A stretch of DNA of 64,000 nt from Prevotella sp. Lineage in GTDB: Bacteria; Bacteroidota; Bacteroidia; Bacteroidales; Bacteroidaceae. A program made the position numbers and the translations under genes. Where the stretch lies: the NCBI GenBank assembly GCA_022486815.1, contig JAKVJW010000009.1, forward strand, positions 1 through 64,000. The letters run 5' to 3'. Of the stretch, positions 52,319 to 62,335 are shown piece after piece (the first letter of the stretch is position 1; each line of letters begins with the position of its first letter). The notes under the pieces were generated by a model. That model saw nothing but the letters and a program-made list of their open reading frames with translations, made no database searches and had not been told where the DNA came from.

Positions 52319-53679
52319 TGGACGGAACATTTTCATCTACGGCCGTTCCTTACCATAAGGAGCCGGAAGTGTCTGTCGGAATCGTTTCGGCAACACAGAT
52401 CCACTTTATCCTGAATGGGACATACCTGATGAACGATGAACGTGTAGCAGGTGAACAGCGTGTGGAATTCTCCCGAGGGAAGATTCTCTGGAAGGGGAAA
52501 GGGTATGACCAACTGGTATTTCTTCCACAGACGGACGCAGATTCTTTTTCACTTGATGATGTCATTATCGGAGTAGGGTTCCATTGGGAAAGAAAGGAAA
52601 TGCAAGTTTTTCCGGGAACACTCCGACTGGTAATAAACGGTGATAAAGTGTGTGCGATAAATGAACTTCCGGTTGAGGAATACCTGAAGAGTGTCATCTC
52701 AAGTGAGATGAGTGCTACGTCTTCCTTGGAATTACTCAAGACTCACGCAGTCATCTCCCGGAGTTGGCTGCTCGCCCAGATGGAAAAGCGCAGACAGGTT
52801 CAGAAGGTTAGTGGACATCAGAATCCGTCCATTGTTAAAAAGGAGGATGAACTGATCCGGTGGTATGACCGTGATGACCATACGCTTTTTGATGTTTGTG
52901 CGGATGACCACTGTCAACGCTATGAAGGGATTACAAGAGAGACATCATCGGACGTGGCTGAGGCAATACGTCTGACACGAGGTAAAATCCTCGTGGATGA
53001 CAATGCTATCTGTGATGCCCGCTTCTCCAAGTGTTGCGGTGGCATAACGGAAGAATTTCAGTATTGCTGGGAGGATGAGAAAAAGTCCTATCTTTCCGCT
53101 GTCCGTGATGTAGACGGAAAAGAACACTCAGATATTCCTGATCTGACTATCGAAGCAGAGGCGGATAAATGGATCCGTTCCCAACCGGCTGCATTCTGTA
53201 ATACCCATGATCCGAAGATATTGAGTCAGGTGCTGAATGACTATGATCAGGAGACCAAAGACTTTTACCGTTGGACGGTAGAGTATACACAACAACAGAT
53301 CAGTGAACTGATCTCAAGCAAGTCGGGTATGGATTTCGGAGAAATCAAAGACCTGCAACCAGCAGAACGTGGTAAGAGCGGACGACTGTCAAAAATGAAG
53401 ATCATCGGAACAAAGCGGACGCTCACCATTGGCAAGGAGTTGGAAATCCGCCGTATTTTGAGCAAGAGCCACCTCTATAGTTCCGCTTTTGTAGTTGACC
53501 GGCTGGATATAAATGATGAGGGTATCCCTGCCCGTTTCCGTATACTCGGTGCAGGCTGGGGACATGGCGTAGGACTCTGTCAGATCGGTGCAGCCGTGAT
53601 GGGAGAAAAAGGCTATACCTATGATCATATCCTTCTTCATTATTATCAAGGTGCAGAGATCCTGAAGATCTATTCTTGA
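52318..53679 (+). CDS. SpoIID/LytB domain protein
   Basis: A 453-residue SpoIID-family protein. SpoIID is a lytic transglycosylase acting on peptidoglycan strands that lack stem peptides, and LytB-type domains enhance amidases. Landmarks are LPVEEYLKSVISSEM, the catalytic Glu (ISSEM) near residue 131, CDARFSKCCGG, and the C-terminal GAGWGHGVGLCQIGA. Notably I see no signal peptide or membrane helix: the N-terminus starts MDGTFSSTAVPYHKEPE. Its ATG overlaps the stop of the fusion gene and is preceded by GAGGAGG, so the two are coupled. Confidence 0.85.
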   Translation: MDGTFSSTAVPYHKEPEVSVGIVSATQIHFILNGTYLMNDERVAGEQRVEFSRGKILWKGKGYDQLVFLPQTDADSFSLDDVIIGVGFHWERKEMQVFPGTLRLVINGDKVCAINELPVEEYLKSVISSEMSATSSLELLKTHAVISRSWLLAQMEKRRQVQKVSGHQNPSIVKKEDELIRWYDRDDHTLFDVCADDHCQRYEGITRETSSDVAEAIRLTRGKILVDDNAICDARFSKCCGGITEEFQYCWEDEKKSYLSAVRDVDGKEHSDIPDLTIEAEADKWIRSQPAAFCNTHDPKILSQVLNDYDQETKDFYRWTVEYTQQQISELISSKSGMDFGEIKDLQPAERGKSGRLSKMKIIGTKRTLTIGKELEIRRILSKSHLYSSAFVVDRLDINDEGIPARFRILGAGWGHGVGLCQIGAAVMGEKGYTYDHILLHYYQGAEILKIYS

Positions 53680-53733
53680 CAATCAGAATATAGAGTAAGG
53701 TCAGGATCTTGTGCTATGAAATTAAAGTAAGAT

Positions 53734-53769
53734 CCGACAGGGATCATTTGAAAGTGATCTTCCTGTCGG
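53734..53769 (+). terminator. Hairpin between the SpoIID and permease genes
   Basis: Inverted repeat CCGACAGG(G)ATCA against TGATC(TT)CCTGTCGG. There is no strong T-run after it, so it could be a weak terminator or an mRNA-processing or stabilising hairpin that lowers permease expression relative to the two genes upstream. Confidence 0.5.
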
Positions 53770-53789
53770 TATACAATAGGTTATATATA

Positions 53790-55142
53790 ATGAACAATCA
53801 TTTGCAAGACTTTCCGGTGAAAGACAGTACTGCCAGACCTTGGGCCTGGGTACCTTCCCTATACTTTGCGGAAGGTTTGCCTTATGTGGCAGTGATGACC
53901 ATTACCATCATTCTCTACAAGCAATTGGGACTAAGCAATGCCAGGATTACCTTTTATACTTCCTGGCTTTACCTGCCGTGGGTGATCAAACCTTTATGGG
54001 GTTCTTTTATTGATCTGGTCAAGACTAAACGATGGTGGGTTGCAGCGATGGAACTTCTGATCGGTGCTGCTTTCGGAGGGATTGCTTTCACCATTCCGAC
54101 AGGGTTCTGGTTGCAAGGATCACTTTTCTTTTTCTGGGTGATGGCCTTTGCCAGTGCAACACATAATATAGCAGCGGATAGTTTCTATCTGTTAGGATTG
54201 GAAGATCAAGATCAGGTTCGTTTTTCCGGTATCCGTTCGACCTTCTATCGTCTTGCGACAATATTCGGGCAAGGTATCCTGGTGATGATAGCCGGTAATC
54301 TACAGTTGATCTTCCGGAATAATATCCAGTATTCATGGAGCCTGCTTTTCTATGGTGTCATGGGACTTTTTCTGGTTCTGTGGCTTTGGCATAGTTATGT
54401 ACTACCTCATCCTAAAGAAGATCAGAAAAGTTATGGAGGAGTTTCTGAGATGTGGAAAGGGTTCAAGGATAAGTGTATCACCTTTTCTACTAAGTTTCCT
54501 GTGAAGAACGTGATTGTGAGTTTGTTCTTCATGCTATTATTCTGTGTTCCTGCCGGTTTACTGATTAAGGTCTCATCTCTGTTTCTGATCGATGCCCCAC
54601 ATAACGGTGGTTTAGGGTTATCTCCCCAGGAGTATGGTCTGGTCCAAGGAACGATAGGAGTTATAGGTCTGACTTTAGGAGGAGTTTTAGGTGGATTCTG
54701 TACAGGCAGGGATGGTTTGAAGAAATGGCTTTGGCCGATGGTATGCGCCTTTACATTACCCAATCTGTTATATGTATATCTGAGTTACGCCCTGCCTTCG
54801 AATCTTATGATTGTCAATGTATGTGTTTTTCTGGAACAGTTTGGTTATGGGTTCGGTTTTACAGCTTATATGCTTTATCTTATCTATTACAGTCAAGGAA
54901 AGTTCAAGACCAGTCATTATACTTTGTGTACGGCCTTGATGGCATTATCCATGATGATTTCCGGCCTTTTTGCCGGAGCACTTCAGGAACTGGTTGGATA
55001 TCGCCATTTCTTCATTATTGTCATGTGTTCATGTTTACTTACTTTTATTGTTTCTTTCTTTTTGAAGATTGATCCTGAATTCGGGAAAAAGAGGAAGAAC
55101 GAAGTGGCAGGACAGGAAGACGGAGAGCAAACGGATGATTAG
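53790..55142 (+). CDS. AmpG-like MFS permease
   Basis: A 450-residue major-facilitator transporter with about twelve helices. PSLYFAEGLPYVAVMTI and WLYLPWVIKPLWGSFID correspond to the conserved first helices and loop of AmpG, the importer of anhydromuropeptides for peptidoglycan recycling; the ATHNIAADSFYL block also fits. ATG 53790 starts MNNHLQDFPVK; the longer frame would run through the hairpin. It follows a SpoIID protein, which reinforces a cell-wall salvage role. Other MFS substrates cannot be excluded. Confidence 0.75.
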   Translation: MNNHLQDFPVKDSTARPWAWVPSLYFAEGLPYVAVMTITIILYKQLGLSNARITFYTSWLYLPWVIKPLWGSFIDLVKTKRWWVAAMELLIGAAFGGIAFTIPTGFWLQGSLFFFWVMAFASATHNIAADSFYLLGLEDQDQVRFSGIRSTFYRLATIFGQGILVMIAGNLQLIFRNNIQYSWSLLFYGVMGLFLVLWLWHSYVLPHPKEDQKSYGGVSEMWKGFKDKCITFSTKFPVKNVIVSLFFMLLFCVPAGLLIKVSSLFLIDAPHNGGLGLSPQEYGLVQGTIGVIGLTLGGVLGGFCTGRDGLKKWLWPMVCAFTLPNLLYVYLSYALPSNLMIVNVCVFLEQFGYGFGFTAYMLYLIYYSQGKFKTSHYTLCTALMALSMMISGLFAGALQELVGYRHFFIIVMCSCLLTFIVSFFLKIDPEFGKKRKNEVAGQEDGEQTDD

Positions 55143-55394
55143 TCGTTTTCGGTTTTTTGTATAGGTCTGCATCAGAGCAGATTATATTTAGCATTAGGGA
55201 GATAATCGATAAGATATCTTCCAGTTTTAGTTATGGGAGTAAGATTCTAGTTTAGACATGAGAGAGAGTAGTGAAAATGCCTGTTATGACAGAAAAATGA
55301 TAATAAATGAAAAATTTAAGATAATGTGTTCATGTTGCATTGTTTACCTTTGGAGCCATGGAAAAACGAGGTAACTATGTAAACATATAATAAC
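55143..55394. other. Intergenic region before the glycoside hydrolase cluster
   Basis: Apart from the promoter box listed separately I see only AT-rich DNA here. Confidence 0.4.
55345..55352 (+). promoter_or_regulatory. Promoter -7 box for the rhamnosidase operon
   Basis: TACCTTTG fits TAnnTTTG, 42 bp before the ATG at 55395. Confidence 0.55.
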
Positions 55395-57167
55395 ATGAAA
55401 TATTTTAGATTTTTTAGTTTGTTGTTTCTAATCATGATGGATCAGTGTCTTTTTGCCCAGCATCATTTGCCGCCTGTATGGGGGAATGATACGGCTGAGT
55501 ATGAATCAAGAACGATTGCGTATATAGCACCGAAGCGGATTGTCTGGAAAAGTGCTACAGGAGATGCTACGATTTCCGGGCTTGACAATCTTCTGAAGCC
55601 TGGCATAGGGCAGGCCGTATTATCGGATAAAGGCTATTGTCATCTGAAAAACGGTAAGACCGGGAGGGTATCACTTCTTCTTGATTTCGGCAGGGAACTA
55701 CAGGGTGGAATACAGATTGTAACAGGGGAGTCAACTACTCATGATGTAAATATCAGGGTACGTTTCGGAGAATCAGCCTCAGAAGCGATGTCAGATATTG
55801 ATGGCCATAATGGGGCTACCAATGACCATGCCATACGTGATTTTGTGTTGCCGTTGCCTTGGCTGGGGGTAGCAGAACATGGAAATTCAGGATTCCGGTT
55901 TGTACGGATTGATTTACTCGGTGAGAATACAGACTTGCTCTTGAGGGAAGTCCGTGCATCATTTATGTATAATGACTTGCCTTATAAGGGGTCTTTTGAG
56001 TGTAATGACGAGCGTCTGAATAAAATATGGATGACAGGTGCCTATACGGTACAGTTAAATCTGCAGAACTATCTCTGGGATGGTATCAAGCGTGACAGAC
56101 TGGTATGGATCGGTGATATCTATCCAGAAGTGGAAACTGTGAATACCGTATTCGGATATACCAATATCGTTCCGAAAAGTCTGGATTTAAGCAGGGATCT
56201 GTATCCTATACCCCAATGGATGAATGGCTTCAGCTCCTATTCTATCTGGTGGTTGCTGACACAATACCAATGGTATATGAATAATGGAAATCAGGAATAT
56301 CTGGAACAGCAACATTCTTATATCATAGCATTATTGAATTTGTTGATGAACAAGATAGGACCTGATGGAAAGGAGAACCTTGATGGCAGTAGATTCCTGG
56401 ACTGGCCTTCAAGTACCAATGAGAAAGGTATAAATGCAGGTTTGCAGGCTTTGATGGTTCTGGCAATGCAGACCGGAGAGAAATTGTGTGGATATTTAGG
56501 AGAATCTGATATGGCGCATAAATGCCATGTCGCAGTTTCAAAACTAAGAAAATATATTCCTGACTGTAATCAGTCCAAGCAGGCAGCAGCCCTGATGTCC
56601 CTTGCCGGTACGATGAAAGCTAAGAAAGCTGACAAGAAAGTGATTTCTGTGGGAGGAGCCCAAGGTTTCTCTACTTTCTATGGCTATTATATGCTGGAGG
56701 CTATGGCTAAAGCCGGTGATTATCAGGGCGCAATGAATATCATCAGTCAGTATTGGGGAGGAATGCTGGACTTGGGCGCAACTACCTTCTGGGAGGATTT
56801 CAATATAGACTGGATGAAAAATGCCGGCCGTATAGATGAGCTTGTCCCCGAAGGAAAGATAGATGTACATAAGTGTTATGGTGATTATTGCTATAAAGGT
56901 TTCCGGCATTCACTCTGTCATGGCTGGGCTTCCGGTCCGACGAGTTGGCTGAGTGAGTATGTCTTGGGTGTGAAAGTGTTAGAACCAGGGTGTAAGGAAG
57001 TTTTAATCGATCCTCATCTTGGTAATCTGGAATGGGTGAAAGGCTCTTACCCCACACCATACGGAATAATAAAGATAGAGCATCATAAAAGTGCTGACGG
57101 GAAAATCATATCTAATATTTCAGCTCCGAAAGAGGTGAAGATAATAAGGAAATCTAATCATGAATAG
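55395..57167 (+). CDS. GH78-like alpha-L-rhamnosidase
   Basis: A 590-residue secreted enzyme (signal peptide to CLFAQ, about residue 22). A beta-sandwich domain (residues about 60-190) precedes an (alpha/alpha)6 barrel with YLWDGIKRDRLVWIGD near residue 226-241, YPIPQWMNGFSSYSIWW, GATTFWEDF and the C-terminal CHGWASGPTSWL. This layout is that of GH78 inverting rhamnosidases. The usual RER general-acid block reads RDR here. Rhamnose-containing plant or microbial glycans are the likely substrate. Its stop overlaps the next gene by 8 bp. Confidence 0.8.
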   Translation: MKYFRFFSLLFLIMMDQCLFAQHHLPPVWGNDTAEYESRTIAYIAPKRIVWKSATGDATISGLDNLLKPGIGQAVLSDKGYCHLKNGKTGRVSLLLDFGRELQGGIQIVTGESTTHDVNIRVRFGESASEAMSDIDGHNGATNDHAIRDFVLPLPWLGVAEHGNSGFRFVRIDLLGENTDLLLREVRASFMYNDLPYKGSFECNDERLNKIWMTGAYTVQLNLQNYLWDGIKRDRLVWIGDIYPEVETVNTVFGYTNIVPKSLDLSRDLYPIPQWMNGFSSYSIWWLLTQYQWYMNNGNQEYLEQQHSYIIALLNLLMNKIGPDGKENLDGSRFLDWPSSTNEKGINAGLQALMVLAMQTGEKLCGYLGESDMAHKCHVAVSKLRKYIPDCNQSKQAAALMSLAGTMKAKKADKKVISVGGAQGFSTFYGYYMLEAMAKAGDYQGAMNIISQYWGGMLDLGATTFWEDFNIDWMKNAGRIDELVPEGKIDVHKCYGDYCYKGFRHSLCHGWASGPTSWLSEYVLGVKVLEPGCKEVLIDPHLGNLEWVKGSYPTPYGIIKIEHHKSADGKIISNISAPKEVKIIRKSNHE

Positions 57168-60100
57168 AATTACGGAATGTTTGTTAGTGCTCTTTCTGCT
57201 ATGCGCCGGAGGCAGGGTGTCGGCGAATATCGAAAGATCAGGACCTATGCATGTAGAGGAAGAGCATTTCAGGAATATACCGGATGCCCAGCCTTTAGCT
57301 GTATACTGGTATTGGATGTCAGACAATATCTCTCGTGAAGGAGTGGTAAAGGACCTGTACGCGATGAAGCGTGCAGGTATTACGCGTGCCTATATCGGGA
57401 ATATCGGTGGTCAGAATGTTCCTTATGGAAAGGTGAAATTTCTGTCACCGGAATGGTGGAATATCCTTGATACGGCATTGAAAACGGCAACGAAACTGGA
57501 TATAGAAATCGGTATCTTCAACTGTCCCGGATGGAGTCAGTCGGGTGGTCCCTGGATCAAACCGTCCGAGTCCATGCGCTATCTGGGTTCAAGTCAGATC
57601 AGTGTACAAGGACCGTCTTATTTTCATGCGTCATTGCCGTCAGTAGGCAGCAATGCTCAGGATGTCAGGGTTCTGGCCTATCCTGATATCCGTCAGGACT
57701 GCACCTTCGTTCCCCTTCAGAAATTAGGAGAGTCTTCGGTTATCAATCTGGAGAGCAAAACTCCAGCAGTGGTGCGTAGTTTGACGATTCAGACTGTTCA
57801 TGCACCGTGTCAGACTAATGCGGAACTGTTTATGAAAGAAAACGGACATTACCGCTCCGTGGTGAAGTTTGTCATTGACCGGAGTAATGCTTCCATCAAC
57901 GTAGGCTTTGATCCCTACGCTCCGGTAGTCATCTCACTGCCAGAGGTAAAAGGCAGTGAATTCAGGTTGGTCATCGATCCCAAAAGTGCCGGAATCATCG
58001 AGAGTGTGAACCTTTCCGATGTCCCCAGAGTGGAACGCTATCCGGAAAAGATACTGGCAAAGATGTGGCAGACACCGCATCCGATGTTCTATGACTATCT
58101 CTGGAGGAGACAGCCTGAGAGTACGGATAAGAAGAAGGTAGTCCCTGCCGGAAAAGTACTGGACATTACGAAATATATGGATTCCAAGGGCGTGCTGTCA
58201 TGGCAAGTTCCTGAGGGGCAATGGACTATCATGCGTACGGCGATGCTGCCGACAGGGCAGACCAATTCACCGGCAAGTCCGGAGGCAACGGGTCTGGAAG
58301 TGGATAAGATGAGTGAGGCACACGTGCGTACTCACTTCAATGCTTTTATAGGAGAGATACTGAAGCGTATACCTGCAGCAGACCGGAAGACTTTCCGGAT
58401 TGTCGTTGAGGACAGTTATGAGAGCGGCGGCCAGAACTGGACCGATTCTATGATTCCCGATTTCAGGAAGCGTTACGGCTATGATCCTGTTCCCTATCTG
58501 CCTGTCTTTCATGGCGTCGTTGTCGGTTCGGAAGACCAGTCAGACCGTTTCCTCTGGGATGTTCGCCGTCTGGTAGCCGATGAGGTGGCTTATAACTATG
58601 TCGGCGGGCTGCGGAAAGTGAGCCACGAACATGGTTTGACAACCTGGTTGGAGAATTATGGGCACTGGGGATTCCCCGGTGAATTTCTGCAGTATGGTGG
58701 CCAGTCTGATGAGGTGTCCGGAGAATTCTGGAGCGAGGGAGACCTTGGAAATATAGAGAACCGTGCAGCCTCTTCCTGCGGACATATCTATGGCAAGAAG
58801 AAAGTGTGGGCAGAATCATTCACGTGCGGAGGACCGGATTTCACCCGTTATCCCGGAATCATGAAACCCCGTGGAGACCGTTTCTTTACGGAAGGTATCA
58901 ATTCCACTCTGCTGCACCTCTATATAGAGCAACCCGATGAGCGGGTTCCCGGCATCAATGCTCCGTTCGGGAATGAATTCAACCGTCATAATACATGGTT
59001 CAGCCAGTTGGATGTTTTTGCCAAGTATATGAAGCGCTGTAATTATATGCTCCAGCAGGGAAGATACGTTGCAGATGTGGCTTATTTCATCGGAGAGGAT
59101 GCTCCAAAGATGACTGGTATCTGTGAACCCTCATTGCCTGAAGGATATTCTTTTGACTATATCAACAGTGAAGTGCTTATGAAGGATGCGACAGTGGAGG
59201 ATGGTCTGCTTACACTGAAGAGCGGTATGCAGTATCGTGTACTGGTTCTCCCGAAGATCACTACGATGCGACCGGAAATGCTGCGGCAGATCCGGAAACT
59301 TGTAGGGGAGGGTCTGACTGTCCTTGGTCCGAAGCCGGAACGGTCACCGAGTCTGCAGGACTATCCCCATGCTGATGATGAGGTCAGGACAATGGCAGGA
59401 GAGTTGTGTAATCCTATTACGGATTTTGGAAACGGTTACTATGAATATGGTCAGGGCCGGGTATATCCTGAACAGGCATCGCTGGAGAAAGTCTTCCGTG
59501 ACCTGAATGTCCTTCCCGATTTCAAGAGTAACGTCGACTCCCTGTTGTTCATACATAGGAAACTGTCTGATGGTGATCTCTATTTCATTTCCAACCAGAG
59601 TGGCAGAAAAAAGAACTTCAATGCTTCTTTCAGAGTCAGTGGTTTCCAACCAGAGTTGTGGAATCCTCAGACGGCAGAGATCCGTCTGCTTCCTCAGTAT
59701 CAGGAACATTCGCGGATGACGGAAGTGCCCATGGAACTGCAACCTTTTGAAAGTGCCTTTATCATCTTTCGGGCTCCCTCTTACAGGACTCATAAACAAG
59801 CGGGAGAAAATTATCCTTCCAGTCAGTTCCAAATGACCGTTGCAGGTCCATGGAAGGTGACATTTCAGGAAAAGAGAGGAGGTCCTGAAGGACCGATAGT
59901 GATGGATTCCCTGTCAGACTGGACGAGAAGTTCTGATGAGCGGATCAAATATTTTTCAGGTGAAGTTGCCTATACAACTTCCTTTGAGATGAAAAAAATA
60001 CCGGAGGGAGAGACTTATCTGGATTTAGGTAAAGTGATGGTCATGGCAAAGGTCAAGTTGAATGGCCATTATATCGGTGGTGTGTGGACCAGTCCTTATC

Positions 60101-60321
60101 GCCTGAATGTTACGAAATATCTCAGAAAGGGTGAAAACCAATTGGAAGTGACAGTAGTCAATGATTGGATGAACCGACTCCTCCGCGACAAGAGTCTGCC
60201 GGAACAGAACCGGATCACCTGGCAGACCTGCAGTGATCTGAAGGCGGATACGCCGCTGCAGTCATCCGGTCTGTTAGGGCCAGTGAAGATTCAGTCATAT
60301 CCATATCGTATGCTCCGCTGA
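57160..60321 (+). CDS. GH106-like alpha-L-rhamnosidase
   Basis: A 1053-residue secreted glycoside hydrolase (signal peptide to GGRVSA, about residue 22). Landmarks: VYWYWMSDNISREGVVKDL and MKRAGITRAYIGNIGG at the start of the TIM barrel, VVEDSYESGGQNWTD near 418-432 (the GH106 catalytic-region signature), WLENYGHWGFPGEF, and C-terminal beta domains including a galactose-binding-like module (VKLNGHYIGGVWTSPYRLNVT). It is translationally coupled to the GH78-like gene, implying sequential attack on one glycan. Confidence 0.85.
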   Translation: MNRITECLLVLFLLCAGGRVSANIERSGPMHVEEEHFRNIPDAQPLAVYWYWMSDNISREGVVKDLYAMKRAGITRAYIGNIGGQNVPYGKVKFLSPEWWNILDTALKTATKLDIEIGIFNCPGWSQSGGPWIKPSESMRYLGSSQISVQGPSYFHASLPSVGSNAQDVRVLAYPDIRQDCTFVPLQKLGESSVINLESKTPAVVRSLTIQTVHAPCQTNAELFMKENGHYRSVVKFVIDRSNASINVGFDPYAPVVISLPEVKGSEFRLVIDPKSAGIIESVNLSDVPRVERYPEKILAKMWQTPHPMFYDYLWRRQPESTDKKKVVPAGKVLDITKYMDSKGVLSWQVPEGQWTIMRTAMLPTGQTNSPASPEATGLEVDKMSEAHVRTHFNAFIGEILKRIPAADRKTFRIVVEDSYESGGQNWTDSMIPDFRKRYGYDPVPYLPVFHGVVVGSEDQSDRFLWDVRRLVADEVAYNYVGGLRKVSHEHGLTTWLENYGHWGFPGEFLQYGGQSDEVSGEFWSEGDLGNIENRAASSCGHIYGKKKVWAESFTCGGPDFTRYPGIMKPRGDRFFTEGINSTLLHLYIEQPDERVPGINAPFGNEFNRHNTWFSQLDVFAKYMKRCNYMLQQGRYVADVAYFIGEDAPKMTGICEPSLPEGYSFDYINSEVLMKDATVEDGLLTLKSGMQYRVLVLPKITTMRPEMLRQIRKLVGEGLTVLGPKPERSPSLQDYPHADDEVRTMAGELCNPITDFGNGYYEYGQGRVYPEQASLEKVFRDLNVLPDFKSNVDSLLFIHRKLSDGDLYFISNQSGRKKNFNASFRVSGFQPELWNPQTAEIRLLPQYQEHSRMTEVPMELQPFESAFIIFRAPSYRTHKQAGENYPSSQFQMTVAGPWKVTFQEKRGGPEGPIVMDSLSDWTRSSDERIKYFSGEVAYTTSFEMKKIPEGETYLDLGKVMVMAKVKLNGHYIGGVWTSPYRLNVTKYLRKGENQLEVTVVNDWMNRLLRDKSLPEQNRITWQTCSDLKADTPLQSSGLLGPVKIQSYPYRMLR

Positions 60322-60378
60322 TGCTGACAGGCATGGCAGGGCACAACTTTAGAAAATCAATGAGAATATACCAATAAT

Positions 60379-62190
60379 ATGATGATGAAAAGTAAATATA
60401 TATTTATTTCCGGTTTGTTTCTATTTTTATTCTGTGTCTGTACACAATCCTATTCCCAGTCTACCATCAGTGATGACTGGGCTGTGACAGATGCTTTAGG
60501 CAGAAAGGCACCGGACTATCAGGATGTTGGCGGCAAAAAGAAAGATAAATCTGTAGCCCTGTTTTACTGGACCTGGCATCAAGGCAATGACGCTCCGTTC
60601 AAGGTAAGGAATATTACGGAGATTGTACGTCAACATCCTGAGGCGATGAGAGATTACGACCATCCTGCATGGGGAGATAACCGTCCTTTCTTCTACTATT
60701 GGGAACAACCTCTTTTCGGCTATTACAAGACTACGGACGAATGGGTCCTCCGCAAGCATGCTGAGATGCTGGCAGATGCCGGGGTTGATGTCGTCTTCTT
60801 TGATTGTACCAATGGCGATATAACCTGGAAAGATTCATACGAGGCATTGATGAAAACATGGGACAAGGCACAAAAAGATGGGGTGAATGTACCGAAGATT
60901 GCATTTATGCTTCCCTTTTCGGCAACTTCTTGTTCCATTTCCTCATTGCGTCAGTTGTATAGGGATGTCTATCAACCGGGACGTTATCGTAATTTGTGGT
61001 TTATGTGGAAGGGTAAGCCCTGTATCATGGCCTACCCGGATAATTTGACAAATTCACCAGAAGATCGTGCCATTGCGTCATTCTTTACATTCCGTCCCGG
61101 ACAACCGGATTATGTTTGTGGGCCTTACCGTAATGACCAGTGGGGATGGCTGGAGGTGTATCCCCAGCATGGTTATGGGGCTTCTTCTGATGGAAAATAT
61201 GAAGAGGTTCCGGTAGGTGTAGCCCAGAACACGAGTCCGGCAAGCAAAGGACACTGCAGTGCTTTCAATGTGAAGGACGCCTATGGGAGAAATTTCAGTA
61301 GGCAGAATGGGTTTGATCCTCGCATAGACGGTTATCTGTATGGATGGAATTTTCAGGAACAGTGGAACCGTGCTTTCAAGTTGAATCCTGAACTTGTTTT
61401 TGTGACCGGTTGGAATGAATATATAGCCGGGCAATGGCTTCCGAAAGACGGATGGAATGGCAAGCCTTTTTCTTTTGTGGATGAATATAACTGGAATTGC
61501 AGTCGTGATATTGAGCCTAACAAGGGATGGGGAGATAAGGGTGACGTATATTATCTCCAACTCGTCGATAATATCCGTAAGTTTAAAGGTATGGATAAGC
61601 CAGCTCCGGTTTCAGGCATGAAGACCATCCGTTTGAGACAGATTCAAGATTGGGATTCTGTACGTCCTCTTTATAAAGCTTACCGTGGAAATACTTTCCA
61701 TAGAGACTCAAAGGGCAGAGGCGACTGTTACTATACGGATCATTCAGGACGGAATGATATTATCGGAGCTAAGGTGGCCCGTGACAGCAAGAATGTTTAT
61801 TTCTATGTGCAGACAGCAGACGCCCTTACCTCTTCGAAGGATAAAAACTGGATGATGCTGTTTATCGATATAGACCGGGATAAGTCTACCGGATGGAATG
61901 GCTATGACTTTATCGTCAATCGGGTGAGTCCGAGACGGGGTAAAGTGATAGTTGAAAAGAACTATAAGAATAAATGGATGTGGAATGAGGTCGCCAAATG
62001 TAAGTTTGTCGTGAAAGGAAATATCCTTGTGTTTTCAATACCACGGCGCGTATTACAGGCTGTACCGGGCAAACTGGACATGGAATTCAAATGGAATGAC
62101 AATATGCAGAATGAAGGGAATATCATGGACTTCTATATAAGTGGTGATACTGCACCCGGAGGCCGTTTCAATTATGTGTATAAGGAGTGA
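60379..62190 (+). CDS. GH71/GH99-like glycoside hydrolase
   Basis: A 603-residue secreted protein (signal peptide to QSYS, about residue 26). The first 400 residues are a TIM-barrel of the GH71/GH99-like type: ALFYWTWHQGN, ADAGVDVVFFDCTNG, MWKGKPCIMAYPDN, FVTGWNEYIAGQW. The final 190 residues form a CBM9-like beta domain (GAKVARDSKNVYFYVQTAD, LFIDIDRDKSTGWNGYDF). The linkage cut is unknown. It lies 57 bp after the GH106-like gene, in the same direction. Confidence 0.75.
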   Translation: MMMKSKYIFISGLFLFLFCVCTQSYSQSTISDDWAVTDALGRKAPDYQDVGGKKKDKSVALFYWTWHQGNDAPFKVRNITEIVRQHPEAMRDYDHPAWGDNRPFFYYWEQPLFGYYKTTDEWVLRKHAEMLADAGVDVVFFDCTNGDITWKDSYEALMKTWDKAQKDGVNVPKIAFMLPFSATSCSISSLRQLYRDVYQPGRYRNLWFMWKGKPCIMAYPDNLTNSPEDRAIASFFTFRPGQPDYVCGPYRNDQWGWLEVYPQHGYGASSDGKYEEVPVGVAQNTSPASKGHCSAFNVKDAYGRNFSRQNGFDPRIDGYLYGWNFQEQWNRAFKLNPELVFVTGWNEYIAGQWLPKDGWNGKPFSFVDEYNWNCSRDIEPNKGWGDKGDVYYLQLVDNIRKFKGMDKPAPVSGMKTIRLRQIQDWDSVRPLYKAYRGNTFHRDSKGRGDCYYTDHSGRNDIIGAKVARDSKNVYFYVQTADALTSSKDKNWMMLFIDIDRDKSTGWNGYDFIVNRVSPRRGKVIVEKNYKNKWMWNEVAKCKFVVKGNILVFSIPRRVLQAVPGKLDMEFKWNDNMQNEGNIMDFYISGDTAPGGRFNYVYKE

Positions 62191-62335
62191 TCAATCAGAT
62201 TGCCCTTAATAAGATGGTTACAAATATTGTTATATTTTCGTTCTGTATGGGATTTTAACCAAAGTTCTCTTTTTTCTGAAAACGATTTGTCTTGTGTTTT
62301 ATTTAGTGGGTCTTCTTTAGAATAAAAAGTATATC

